A DNA stretch of 21,039 nt from a virus (IMGVR_UViG_3300009108_000065:1-21039), one strand, 5' to 3'; counted from the first letter of the stretch, positions 1 to 5,749 are shown. The notes: generated by a model not told the origin, from the letters alone. Numbers and translations: made by a program.

Positions 1-50
1 GAATAATAATGATTTACTTCATGCACAAAATAGTATAAGGTTTACTGACT

Positions 51-245
51 ATGAATAAATTAAAATTAAAAATTAAATTAAAAAAATTACACGAAGTCAT
101 ACATAAATTAAAGTTAAAGACTTTAGATAAAGAAGATATAATCTTTGAGGACTTTACAGAATTATCTAATAGGGTGGACACCTTGTTAGATATAGTTATC
201 CACGATACAAAGCCGAAAGATGATGGGTTGTATTTGGAGAACTAA
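51..245 (+). CDS. Hypothetical lysine/leucine-rich small protein
   Basis: A 64-aa protein of unknown function. The first 25 residues are a strongly basic K/L alternation (KLKLKIKLKKL) that could form an amphipathic helix or strand; the rest is acidic and helical in character. The start is preceded only by a weak AGG about 10 bases upstream, so the exact start is uncertain. It is the first gene visible in a run of short same-strand genes, and the operon may begin left of the window. No family is recognised. Confidence 0.55.
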   Translation: MNKLKLKIKLKKLHEVIHKLKLKTLDKEDIIFEDFTELSNRVDTLLDIVIHDTKPKDDGLYLEN

Positions 246-265
246 ACAAGAACAAAGGAGGCACA

Positions 266-457
266 ATGAGTGAACAGAAGATAAAGATGGTGTTAAGAAA
301 AGAACAGAAGTGGGGTAGAGATTTATTCTATCCTGTTAATAGAGATGATGTTTGGATACTTGGTTTGTTAAGACAAAAGTCTATGACTAGAGAGAACATA
401 AACTTTTTAAAGATGACTAACAGATTTGAGTTTGAATTAAAACAGGAAATAATATAA
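266..457 (+). CDS. Hypothetical 63-aa protein
   Basis: A small, mostly helical, charged protein with tryptophans in the first half; no family recognised. Its start is well supported by an AAAGGAGG ribosome binding site ending about 5 bases before the ATG. It lies 20 bases after the previous gene and 9 before the next, consistent with one operon. Function cannot be inferred from the sequence. Confidence 0.65.
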   Translation: MSEQKIKMVLRKEQKWGRDLFYPVNRDDVWILGLLRQKSMTRENINFLKMTNRFEFELKQEII

Positions 458-466
458 GGAGGAATA

Positions 467-715
467 ATGGTTGAATGTCCACATTGTAAAAGTAAAAAGT
501 TAGAATACTACCCAGATGTAGATAATGCAAGTTGGGTAAGACATATCTATACACAAACTAAAGATGGTTGGAAGATAAAAGTTTTTAGTGATGATGATTA
601 TGAAATTAAAAAGGATGTATCTACAATACAAACAGTTAAAATATATGATAATGATATGATGCCTTACATGTATTGCCAAGACTGTACTGCAGAAATAGAT
701 GGAAGGTATATATAA
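467..715 (+). CDS. Zinc-ribbon-like small protein
   Basis: An 82-aa protein with two cysteine pairs, CPHC at residues 4-7 and CQDC near residues 70-73. They bracket a beta-rich middle with many aromatic and acidic residues. A pair of CxxC knuckles in this arrangement is the usual signature of a zinc ribbon, so it probably binds one zinc ion and may contact nucleic acid or a host protein (inference). A strong AAGGAGG site precedes the ATG. A second cysteine-pair protein lies a few genes downstream at 1071-1388. No specific family is recognised. Confidence 0.7.
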   Translation: MVECPHCKSKKLEYYPDVDNASWVRHIYTQTKDGWKIKVFSDDDYEIKKDVSTIQTVKIYDNDMMPYMYCQDCTAEIDGRYI

Positions 716-716
716 T

Positions 717-857
717 ATGTATTGTATATTAATTAAAGATAAAGATAATGGTAGGTATAGAATATATACTAATGAAATCTTTAATCTATTAGAAGAGGCG
801 ATAGATTATGCGAAGAGATGTAAGATAAAAGTTAAATGGAAAGTTGTAGAGTTTGAC
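717..857 (+). CDS. Small hypothetical protein (46 aa)
   Basis: An open frame of 46 codons begins one base after the preceding stop (TAA-T-ATG), a spacing typical of translational coupling here. It starts MYCILIKDKDNGRYRIYTNE, which reads like a beta hairpin, followed by a helix (NLLEEAIDYAKRCK). The beta-beta-alpha pattern resembles the small proteins at 3228 and 3448. Only a weak purine-rich site (GGAAGG) lies upstream. It fills what would otherwise be a 180-base gap between well-supported genes. Confidence 0.5.
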
Positions 858-895
858 TATAAATATTTTAATTAACCTTAACTAAAGGAGGCAGT

Positions 896-1078
896 ATGTC
901 TAACAAAAAAATAACATTAACTTTAGATAAACAAATTCTAAAGGATGGGTTGCAAGGTGCTGATATGTACAAAGCAAGTGGGCAATTCATTGAGGGGAAT
1001 GCTGTTCACGATTTATTCGTTCATATTGTAGAAGAATTAAAACGAATTAAAAAGATAAAGGAGAAAAAAGATGAGTGA
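896..1078 (+). CDS. Hypothetical 60-aa protein
   Basis: A short protein with a beta-strand start (KKITLTLDKQIL), a central glycine-containing stretch and a basic helical C-terminus rich in K, E and I. The AAAGGAGG site about 4 bases upstream fixes the start. Its stop overlaps the start of the next gene by 8 bases, implying translational coupling. The layout (short strand, then amphipathic helices) could suit a small ribbon-helix-helix-type DNA-binding protein, but no diagnostic motif is present, so no function is assigned. Confidence 0.65.
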   Translation: MSNKKITLTLDKQILKDGLQGADMYKASGQFIEGNAVHDLFVHIVEELKRIKKIKEKKDE

Positions 1079-1388
1079 AGATAAAATTTATGGATGGAAT
1101 GAAGAGGAGTTAGATGTAATCTACTCTACTGAAGATGACCCTAACTTTGAACCTGACCCTGAAGAAATAAAGTGTAGTAATTGTGGTGAAGATATAGGTA
1201 CATACGATTATAGTACTTGTACTTATGACACGAAGAGTTGGGTTGCTACTGATAGAAAACAAGATTATTATTGTGATGAAGAGTGTTATAATAATGTGAG
1301 TGGTAGGTTAGTTAAAGGAGTATGGGTTAAAGAACCTTTAGTGTTTGGTTATAATAAAGAGAAAGGTTTTTATAATATATATAATTAG
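1071..1388 (+). CDS. Cysteine-rich putative zinc-binding protein
   Basis: A 105-aa acidic protein with a CSNCG knuckle (about residues 35-39), further cysteines in a tyrosine-rich middle, and a second cysteine cluster (YYCDEEC) near residues 66-72. The two clusters could form a treble-clef or zinc-ribbon site. The N-terminal third is very acidic (EDDPNFEPDPEE). It is the last gene before the 226-base control region, so it probably ends a transcription unit. The start has an AAAGGAG site inside the upstream gene. No family recognised. Confidence 0.65.
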   Translation: MSEDKIYGWNEEELDVIYSTEDDPNFEPDPEEIKCSNCGEDIGTYDYSTCTYDTKSWVATDRKQDYYCDEECYNNVSGRLVKGVWVKEPLVFGYNKEKGFYNIYN

Positions 1389-1614
1389 AAATTGTAATGG
1401 TGATATGATTAATAACCCTAATGATTTATATATAATTAATATAGAAAAATTTTTATGATTATAATAGAACATCATCAGAATTTTATAAGATGCGTCAGTA
1501 TGTCGCATATGTTAATACAAAATTTTCTGTTAGGACACACAATGAACAAGGTCTTAACATAAAATTGACACAATCTTTTAGTAGTATTGTGTTATAAAAA
1601 AACAAAAGGAGTAT
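1389..1614 (+). promoter_or_regulatory. Gene-free control region with three inverted repeats
   Basis: The longest stretch without a supportable gene. It contains three inverted repeats: ATGCG/CGCAT at 1490-1494 and 1504-1508; GTTAGGAC/GTCTTAAC with one mismatch at 1529-1536 and 1551-1558; and ACACAAT/ATTGTGT at 1568-1574 and 1586-1592, which overlaps a TTGACA box. It separates the left gene group from the long operon starting at 1615. It is best read as a regulated promoter region (inference from repeats, promoter box and lack of genes). Confidence 0.5.
1565..1595 (+). promoter_or_regulatory. Candidate sigma70-type promoter with overlapping palindrome
   Basis: A perfect TTGACA box at 1565-1570 is followed by TGTTAT at 1590-1595 (19-base spacing, longer than the ideal 17) within an A/T-rich stretch. 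A perfect 7-base inverted repeat (ACACAAT, 11-base gap, ATTGTGT) covers the space between the two boxes, where a repressor would block polymerase. The gene at 1615 starts about 20 bases downstream. The imperfect spacing makes the promoter call tentative. Confidence 0.4.
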
Positions 1615-2079
1615 ATGCATAGATATAATAAAGCTACAACTAAATATAAAGATGTACCTAACGCAGAAAAATTTATGGTTGCGTTAGATAAGTTGGATAC
1701 TAATGAGGCAGATAGTTTGGGTATGCTATTAAGTAATTTAAGTATGCCTCAAATGTGTTGCAGTTGGGTAAGTGAAGAACACTTTAATAATCTATTAGAA
1801 AAATATAAAATAGACTTGACCCCTTATGTTAAAGATGATACAAGAATTACTACCTCTATTAAATCTGAAATAGCAACTGAACTATTTAGATTAATAGATA
1901 GTGATAAGTACAAGAAGAGAAACTTAATCAAAGCATTAAGACTTAAATTTCCTGATGTCAATTCAGGTGTGATATGTAGATTGATTAAGAAATATTTATC
2001 TTTAAGAATACTAGAGATAGATAGAACATATAAAACAAAACCCTTTGTAATCAAAGGTAAGTACTATATAGGAGGATAG
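1615..2079 (+). CDS. Hypothetical 154-aa protein, possible C-terminal winged helix
   Basis: First gene after the control region, with an AAAAGGAG site very close to its ATG. The N-terminal half is helical, with a CCSW motif near residues 48-51. The C-terminal 50 residues have a helix-turn-helix rhythm (NLIKALRLKFPDVNSGVICR), then a basic helix and a strand pair, resembling a winged helix. If so it might bind the palindromes just upstream, but this is inference; no family is clearly recognised. Its end carries the GGAGG site used by the next gene. Confidence 0.65.
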   Translation: MHRYNKATTKYKDVPNAEKFMVALDKLDTNEADSLGMLLSNLSMPQMCCSWVSEEHFNNLLEKYKIDLTPYVKDDTRITTSIKSEIATELFRLIDSDKYKKRNLIKALRLKFPDVNSGVICRLIKKYLSLRILEIDRTYKTKPFVIKGKYYIGG

Positions 2080-2232
2080 ATGAATAAAACAATAGGACAA
2101 TTAATAAAAGAAAATCATTGGAGTACACGAAGATTAGCAGTAGCCATAAACATAACAAAGGAGGACATACGCAAATGGGAAAAGTCAAACAAGCCATACA
2201 AGAAGTTGAAGAAGAAGTCATATCTTTGGTAA
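2080..2232 (+). CDS. Cro-like helix-turn-helix mini-protein
   Basis: A 50-aa open frame starts directly after the preceding stop, with GGAGG 4 bases upstream. The sequence from W14 to S36 (WSTRRLAVAINITKEDIRKW) fits the XRE/Cro helix-turn-helix pattern: helix 2 RRLAVAI, turn, recognition helix KEDIRKWE. A lysine-rich tail follows. It is little more than the HTH itself, shorter than typical Cro proteins (about 60-70 aa). It lies just downstream of the repeat-rich control region and may regulate it. The next gene's ribosome binding site and start lie inside it in another frame. Confidence 0.6.
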   Translation: MNKTIGQLIKENHWSTRRLAVAINITKEDIRKWEKSNKPYKKLKKKSYLW

Positions 2233-2396
2233 TGGATGGGTTTAAATTGAGTGAGATTAAAGCTACATTTAATTATCAAAATGAGATGAATAGTTTAGAC
2301 AATCTTTACTTCCTTGATGATACTTTAGTTGAGAAGTATTATGACAAGGCAGTATGGCAAAAAGAAAATGATGGAGAGGAGTATCCTTATGAATAA
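2175..2396 (+). CDS. Hypothetical acidic helical protein
   Basis: The reading frame is open further upstream, to a TTG at 2118, but the ATG at 2175 is chosen. It has AAAGGAGG about 10 bases before it, and the longer version would overlap most of the HTH gene. The 73-aa product (MGKVKQAIQEVEEEVISLVM) is acidic and mainly helical, ending in DGEEYPYE. The ATG of the next gene overlaps its stop by 8 bases. No family recognised. Confidence 0.6.
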   Translation: MGKVKQAIQEVEEEVISLVMDGFKLSEIKATFNYQNEMNSLDNLYFLDDTLVEKYYDKAVWQKENDGEEYPYE

Positions 2397-2574
2397 GAAT
2401 AAAGAATATATATACATAACAAGAACTATGAAGATAAATGTACCAGCTTTATTGTGTCAAGATGCGATTGATAAGATACAATCTATGAAAAAACAAGACT
2501 TGATACCAAAAGAAAAGGGCTTTCTTTATACAAGATGCAGAGTAAGAGATAGAGGTAATAGATATGAACTCTAA
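2389..2574 (+). CDS. Hypothetical 61-aa protein
   Basis: The chosen ATG overlaps the previous stop (ATGAATAA) and has GGAGAGGAG shortly upstream; an in-frame upstream start at 2329 lacks this support. The protein has a beta-like start (KEYIYITRTMKINVPALLC), a helix (CQDAIDKIQSMKK) and a basic C-terminus (TRCRVRDRGNRYEL). The layout resembles other small beta-alpha phage proteins, but there is no diagnostic motif. Confidence 0.55.
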   Translation: MNKNKEYIYITRTMKINVPALLCQDAIDKIQSMKKQDLIPKEKGFLYTRCRVRDRGNRYEL

Positions 2575-2716
2575 ACAATTAGAATATGAGATAATAAAAG
2601 CATTAGATATAAATTCTAAAGTTGATTGGAATTGGGCAGAGTTAACACCTAACGAAGAGTTTAAAGAATTGAAAATCTTTTTTAGAAAATTATTTAAGGA
2701 GTATCATGGACTTTAA
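2564..2716 (+). CDS. Small hypothetical protein (50 aa)
   Basis: A 50-codon frame overlaps the end of the previous gene and the start of the next. AGAGGT lies upstream of its ATG, and its own end contains the AAGGAG that serves the gene at 2706. The product, starting MNSKQLEYEIIKALDINSKV, is an amphipathic, tryptophan-containing helical protein. It exactly fills the interval between two better supported genes. Confidence 0.55.
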   Translation: MNSKQLEYEIIKALDINSKVDWNWAELTPNEEFKELKIFFRKLFKEYHGL

Positions 2717-3077
2717 AAATTTACAATACACCTTTGAAGAGTTAGGTGATGTACCTTTTAATGTGGTTAGAATTATGAATGAATGTTGGAATGCTTATAT
2801 GGATGGTGATATAACACAAGCAGGTGAGCATGGTGATTTGATGGCGAGTGGGTGGATGATAGGTAAAGAGTTTGATACCAAGATAAATCAAATTGGTTAT
2901 GATGTAGAAAAATATAAAGAGTTAAAAGAAACATTAGTGAATGATGTTGATGAACACAATCAACATTTATATTGGAAACATTATGAGCCAAGTGAAACAG
3001 AAGAAGAAGATAATGATGAGCCAAAGACTAGGTTAGAACAGATGAGTAAGCTAACTCATGACCCTATTGTAGATTGA
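2706..3077 (+). CDS. Hypothetical acidic protein (123 aa)
   Basis: A 123-aa protein with a helical N-terminal domain containing two tryptophan/glycine-rich stretches (ASGWMIGKEFD) and a very acidic, probably disordered C-terminal region (SETEEEDNDEP). AAGGAG ends 4 bases before the ATG. An acidic surface like this is common among phage inhibitors that mimic DNA, but nothing specific supports that role here. The stop overlaps the next start (TGATG). Confidence 0.65.
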   Translation: MDFKNLQYTFEELGDVPFNVVRIMNECWNAYMDGDITQAGEHGDLMASGWMIGKEFDTKINQIGYDVEKYKELKETLVNDVDEHNQHLYWKHYEPSETEEEDNDEPKTRLEQMSKLTHDPIVD

Positions 3078-3241
3078 TGAACAGAAAAGAATATAATAAA
3101 CTCTACCATCAAAGACCTGATGTGATAGAAAAGAAAAGGAAATACTTTAAAGAGTATAACGCAAGACCTGAAGTTAAACAGGCGAGGCACGAATGGTACA
3201 TTAATAAGAAAATTAAGGAGGTTAATAATGCCAAGATATAA
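3077..3241 (+). CDS. Short basic protein with RPEV-type repeats
   Basis: A 54-aa frame coupled to the previous stop through TGATG. It contains two imperfect copies of a basic unit: YHQRPDVIEKKRKYFKEY, then NARPEVKQARHEWY. Arrays of 'Y-x-RPEV-K' units are familiar as basic flanking segments of some phage HNH/endonuclease VII-type proteins. Here the segment stands alone without a nuclease domain, so it may be a remnant or a small nucleic-acid-binding protein (inference). The next gene's AAGGAGG site lies within its end. Confidence 0.55.
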   Translation: MNRKEYNKLYHQRPDVIEKKRKYFKEYNARPEVKQARHEWYINKKIKEVNNAKI

Positions 3242-3461
3242 AATAACAGAACACCTAACAGGGTGGAAAATAGTAGAGAACTTTATTGATGCTAAAGATG
3301 AAGATGATGCATGGGAAAAACATAATGAGAGAGATTATGTTAATCAGGAATGGAGAGAAGCAGAAGAAGAATATAAATTAGTTGATACAGAGATAACTAA
3401 AGAAGGAGATACACCAACAGAGGGTGTTAAGAAATGGAGAGAGCAGAATGAAAAAGTATAG
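3228..3461 (+). CDS. Small beta-beta-alpha protein, first of a related pair
   Basis: A 77-aa protein with a strand pair (YKITEHLTGWKIVENF), a helix beginning IDAKDEDDAWEKHNE and an acidic second half. The order 'Y-x-I/V ... A-x-D-x-x-DA ... W' is repeated in the next gene at 3448, so the two look like diverged duplicates. AAGGAGG lies 7 bases before the ATG. Function unknown; related small phage proteins are typically uncharacterised. Confidence 0.6.
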   Translation: MPRYKITEHLTGWKIVENFIDAKDEDDAWEKHNERDYVNQEWREAEEEYKLVDTEITKEGDTPTEGVKKWREQNEKV

Positions 3462-3630
3462 AGTGTGGGGATATGAAACTCAAGGATACTACATAGAACT
3501 AAAGGCAAACAACAAACAAGATGCTCATGACAAAGCTATGGATGTTAATAGAGATGAATGGATAGAGGGTAATGATGGAGAGAGTACTTGTTTTGATATT
3601 AATAAAAAAGATATGGAGTTAATTAAATGA
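3448..3630 (+). CDS. Small beta-beta-alpha protein, second of a related pair
   Basis: The ATG at 3448 (GGAGAG upstream) is preferred over a GTG at 3424. The 60-aa product begins MKKYRVWGYETQGYYIELKA, then NNKQDAHDKAMD and WIEG. It has the same layout as the upstream protein: strand, strand ending in a hydrophobic/acidic pair, then a helix starting 'A-N-N-K-Q-D-A'. It overlaps both neighbours slightly. Function unknown. Confidence 0.6.
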   Translation: MKKYRVWGYETQGYYIELKANNKQDAHDKAMDVNRDEWIEGNDGESTCFDINKKDMELIK

Positions 3631-3950
3631 AACTTGATGACAAGAGATGGGCGAGTGCTTACATAGATGGTGAAGGATATTTACAATTTGAGAATGTAAA
3701 GTATAAAAGAAAAAGAATAGAGGTGACAGGCACAGACTTTGCACCAATAAGATTATTACATAAACTTTTTGGAGGTAGAATTTATAAGTCTAAACCTAGA
3801 ATAACAGCGACAGGTAAGAAAGCTAAACCTCAAGAGATATGGGTAGCTTTAAATGAAACAGCTTACAAAGTATGTAAAACTATACTACCTTATCTCTTAA
3901 CAAAGAAGAGAATAAAAGTAGCAAAGGAGATAGTTAAATATTATGAGTAA
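3627..3950 (+). CDS. Free-standing LAGLIDADG-type homing endonuclease-like protein
   Basis: A 107-aa protein. WASAYIDGEGYLQF near residues 8-21 matches the LAGLIDADG helix-plus-strand motif, with the acidic catalytic residue in DGEG. It is followed by a beta region, HKLFGGRIYKSK, an IWVALNE strand, and the helix-rich end LPYLLTKKRIKVAKEIV, which matches the usual 'iL.yL..K..ka' ending. One motif per chain implies a homodimer, as in I-CreI-type enzymes (family knowledge). It is not inside an intron or intein and overlaps its neighbours by 4-8 bases. It may be an active free-standing endonuclease or a domesticated DNA-binding protein. Confidence 0.75.
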   Translation: MKLDDKRWASAYIDGEGYLQFENVKYKRKRIEVTGTDFAPIRLLHKLFGGRIYKSKPRITATGKKAKPQEIWVALNETAYKVCKTILPYLLTKKRIKVAKEIVKYYE

Positions 3951-4245
3951 GAAAATTAAAATAAAGAAAGCTATCTATGGTAAGAAGCAGTTTAATTTAC
4001 CTGAAGAATTAGATTATTATAAAAGATATAAGATGATAAATATACCAGCAGATTTGGTTGATGATATACACCAAGCAGTTGGTAGAGCAGAGGGTTTCAT
4101 TCCATGTAATACTATTGCTGAAGAGTTAGATGCGTGGCAATTTCTAATAGATACAGGGATTGTTTGGAAATTACATGGATGGATGGGCAGACAAGCACAT
4201 TTTTTAATTGATAATAAAATATTAAAAGAAAGGGTTGTGCATTAG
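3943..4245 (+). CDS. Conserved phage-type hypothetical protein (100 aa)
   Basis: Residues 60-93 include AWQFLIDTGIVWKLHGWMGR followed by QAHFLIDNKIL. This 'LIDTG-x-x-W-x-L-x-G-x-x-GR-x-A-x-x-LI' pattern is one I recognise from small uncharacterised proteins of environmental phages. The N-terminal 40 residues are basic and tyrosine-rich. Its ATG overlaps the LAGLIDADG gene by 8 bases. No activity is known to me. Confidence 0.65.
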   Translation: MSKKIKIKKAIYGKKQFNLPEELDYYKRYKMINIPADLVDDIHQAVGRAEGFIPCNTIAEELDAWQFLIDTGIVWKLHGWMGRQAHFLIDNKILKERVVH

Positions 4246-4268
4246 ATTTTAATGTGCTATAAGAACAT

Positions 4269-4409
4269 ATGTCATTAAGATTTAAAAAATTAATAGTTAG
4301 GTTGCGTATGTGGTATGCTAAAATAAGAGGACACAAAGGACATAGATGGGATTACGAACCATCTGCATGGTACATGGGTAGACATAACAAAAAAAATAAG
4401 GAGAAATAA
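4269..4409 (+). CDS. Small basic protein (46 aa)
   Basis: A 46-codon frame fills the interval between two well-supported genes. It begins MSLRFKKLIVRLRMWYAKIR, a strongly basic amphipathic helix, then a His/Trp/Tyr-rich part (GHRWDYEPSAWYMGRHNKK). The end of the frame contains the AAGGAG site for the next gene. The ribosome binding site is weak (AAGAAC). Possibly membrane-surface or nucleic-acid associated, judging only from charge. Confidence 0.45.
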   Translation: MSLRFKKLIVRLRMWYAKIRGHKGHRWDYEPSAWYMGRHNKKNKEK

Positions 4410-4411
4410 AA

Positions 4412-4642
4412 ATGATTACATATGATAATGTAAAAATAATCTCAACAAAAATTGATAAAGATTATTGGGATGAAGATAAAAGAAAACATATAAAGTATAA
4501 GACACCGAAGATAACAAAAAAAACTTTATTTGAGAATAATATTTTTGAGTTAGGTGAATTATATACCGCAATTAAATTTTCATTAGAACAAGAACCTTAT
4601 GATAAAGTTTCAGTTGCGTTTGATGTTAAACAAGAATATTAA
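4412..4642 (+). CDS. Hypothetical 76-aa protein
   Basis: A lysine- and aspartate-rich protein with a beta-like N-terminus, a helix (FELGELYTAIKFSLEQE) and a final strand (KVSVAFDVKQEY). AAGGAG lies about 8 bases before the ATG. It sits between two small genes in the same operon. No family or motif recognised. Confidence 0.6.
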   Translation: MITYDNVKIISTKIDKDYWDEDKRKHIKYKTPKITKKTLFENNIFELGELYTAIKFSLEQEPYDKVSVAFDVKQEY

Positions 4643-4654
4643 TAGGAGAAATAA

Positions 4655-4873
4655 ATGTTTGGAAAAGTTAAAGAAGCAGAGTTGAAAAGATATATAGTAA
4701 TGTCTAAAGGTAAGTTTAGTGAAACTTTTTATCAAGACAGAGCATTTAAAACAGTTGAAGATGCTGATGCGTATGCAAAGTTAATGCAGAAACAAGAAGA
4801 GAAAGATGGACATCAATACTATTTGTTTGAGCAAAGCAAACACTATGGGAATGGTGAGGAGAAAAATGGGTGA
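4655..4873 (+). CDS. Hypothetical 72-aa protein
   Basis: A small protein with strand-strand-helix character (RYIVMSKGKFSETFYQD, then TVEDADAYAKLMQKQ) and a charged glycine-rich tail. The layout again resembles the beta-beta-alpha proteins at 3228-3630. AGGAG lies 6 bases upstream of the ATG. The end overlaps the next gene and carries its GAGGAG site. Function unknown. Confidence 0.6.
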   Translation: MFGKVKEAELKRYIVMSKGKFSETFYQDRAFKTVEDADAYAKLMQKQEEKDGHQYYLFEQSKHYGNGEEKNG

Positions 4874-5126
4874 TGATATTTATTTAACTTCTCTTAAAGA
4901 GAATGCATATAAAAAAGAAATTGCTACTCTAAAAGAGGAGATTAAAAATTTAAAAGCTGATGTTAAATATGAACGAGAGTTAAGGGTTAATGGCACAGCT
5001 TATCATCCTACTGATTATCATAGTAGATTAAGAGAGATGATTAGTAAAGTTAGGAAAGAAAAAAAATTAACTGACTTGTTTGATATAGTTGATGAAGCAC
5101 AGAAGAGATTAAGAGATGCTAACTAA
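4866..5126 (+). CDS. Coiled-coil hypothetical protein (86 aa)
   Basis: The ATG at 4866, with GAGGAG 5 bases upstream, is preferred over an in-frame start at 4806 that would lie deep inside the previous gene. The N-terminal half has heptad-like spacing (YKKEIATLKEEIKNLKADVK), indicating a coiled coil. The C-terminal part is basic and helical. It probably dimerises. It overlaps the LexA-like gene by 11 bases, so the two may be produced together. Confidence 0.6.
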   Translation: MGDDIYLTSLKENAYKKEIATLKEEIKNLKADVKYERELRVNGTAYHPTDYHSRLREMISKVRKEKKLTDLFDIVDEAQKRLRDAN

Positions 5127-5328
5127 AAAACAATTAAAGTTATTTAAATTTTTACAGCATTACTTTAAAGATAATGAAGTGATGCCAACATTTAATGAGA
5201 TGATGCAACATATGAATGTCAAATCAAAGAGTGTTATATGGAATATGCTTGGGTATATTGAATGGAAAGGGTACATAAAAAGGATACCTAATTATGCACG
5301 AGCAATTCAAATTATTAAATACAACTAG
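5116..5328 (+). CDS. Stand-alone LexA-type winged-helix DNA-binding protein
   Basis: A 70-aa protein. KQLKLFKFLQHYFKDNEVMP, then TFNEMMQHMNVKSKSVIWNM, GYIEWKGYIKR and a final RAIQI correspond in order to the LexA N-terminal domain: helix 1, 'xPT' before helix 2, recognition helix with 'KSKS', wing, and the 'RAIxI' end. The usual second domain with the Ser/Lys self-cleaving protease is absent, and the gene stops where that domain would start. It should therefore bind DNA but not be inactivated by RecA-stimulated self-cleavage (inference). It may repress host SOS genes or phage promoters. A hairpin-rich region follows directly. Confidence 0.8.
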   Translation: MLTKKQLKLFKFLQHYFKDNEVMPTFNEMMQHMNVKSKSVIWNMLGYIEWKGYIKRIPNYARAIQIIKYN

Positions 5329-5340
5329 AAGGAGAATATA

Positions 5341-5466
5341 TTGTCTAAACCATTGATTTTATTGAATAAAATTTATTTTTTAGGGGTGTTGGCACAGGTG
5401 GTATTGCCCTCTATAATAGGAGATACTGCCCTACTTAATAGGGTTAGTATTTCTTTTATTAAATAA
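5341..5466 (+). CDS. Possible 41-aa membrane-like peptide with TTG start
   Basis: AAGGAGAATATA precedes a TTG that opens a 41-codon frame; the peptide begins MSKPLILLNKIYFLGVLAQV and is hydrophobic enough for one membrane segment. The same bases form two hairpins (see adjoining entries), the second terminator-like. The region could instead be non-coding RNA structure with a chance reading frame. The good ribosome binding site is the main argument for coding. Confidence 0.35.
   Translation: MSKPLILLNKIYFLGVLAQVVLPSIIGDTALLNRVSISFIK
5381..5413 (+). repeat. Hairpin in GC-richer island
   Basis: TAGGG (5381-5385) can pair with CTCTA (5409-5413), and GGCA (5391-5394) with TGCC (5405-5408), enclosing a 10-base loop. 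The 5' arm carries a five-base bulge (GTGTT). The base composition is markedly less AT-rich than the surroundings. It lies just upstream of the terminator-like hairpin. Confidence 0.35.
5423..5460 (+). terminator. Candidate intrinsic terminator after LexA-like gene
   Basis: ATACT-g-CCCTA (5423-5433), loop CTTAA, TAGGG-tt-AGTAT (5439-5450) gives ten base pairs with a small internal loop. A T-rich stretch, TTCTTTTATT, follows. This fits a rho-independent terminator or a partial attenuator inside the long operon. The T tract is interrupted, so readthrough is likely. Confidence 0.5.
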
Positions 5467-5485
5467 TATTTTATTGGATAGTACT

Positions 5486-5749
5486 ATGGCGAATAAATTC
5501 TTTATGAAAAAATCTTGGGTAAATGTAGATATGTGTATTGAAGATTATTACAATTCAGGTACTACTTTAGAACAAGCAACTAGAGAATTACATTGGTCGC
5601 CTTATTCAAAAATCGTTGGTAAAGAAGTGAAGTTTAAACGTAATACTGTGGAGGAAATTGATGAAGAAACATACAAAAATAAAGTCAAGAAATCCAATAG
5701 CACAGATGTTAATGAGAAAACAGTTTCACTCAAAGATTGTAAAAAGTAA
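5486..5749 (+). CDS. Hypothetical 87-aa protein
   Basis: The first ATG (MANKFFMKKSWVNVDMCIED) is used; an upstream TTG at 5474 is possible. The product has a helical N-terminal half with tryptophans and a highly charged C-terminal half (EEIDEETYKNKVKK). Its last 89 bases overlap the next gene in another frame, so the charged C-terminus may be shaped by that overlap. No family recognised. Confidence 0.5.
   Translation: MANKFFMKKSWVNVDMCIEDYYNSGTTLEQATRELHWSPYSKIVGKEVKFKRNTVEEIDEETYKNKVKKSNSTDVNEKTVSLKDCKK

Noticed and set aside
13-39. Promoter before the first gene (TTTACT...TATAAG)
   Set aside because: Spacing is only 15 bases and the -35 match is poor; too weak to call.
1824-2054. 76-codon open frame on the - strand
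   Set aside because: Lies entirely opposite a well-supported + strand gene, has no ribosome binding site and a low-complexity product; an antisense shadow.
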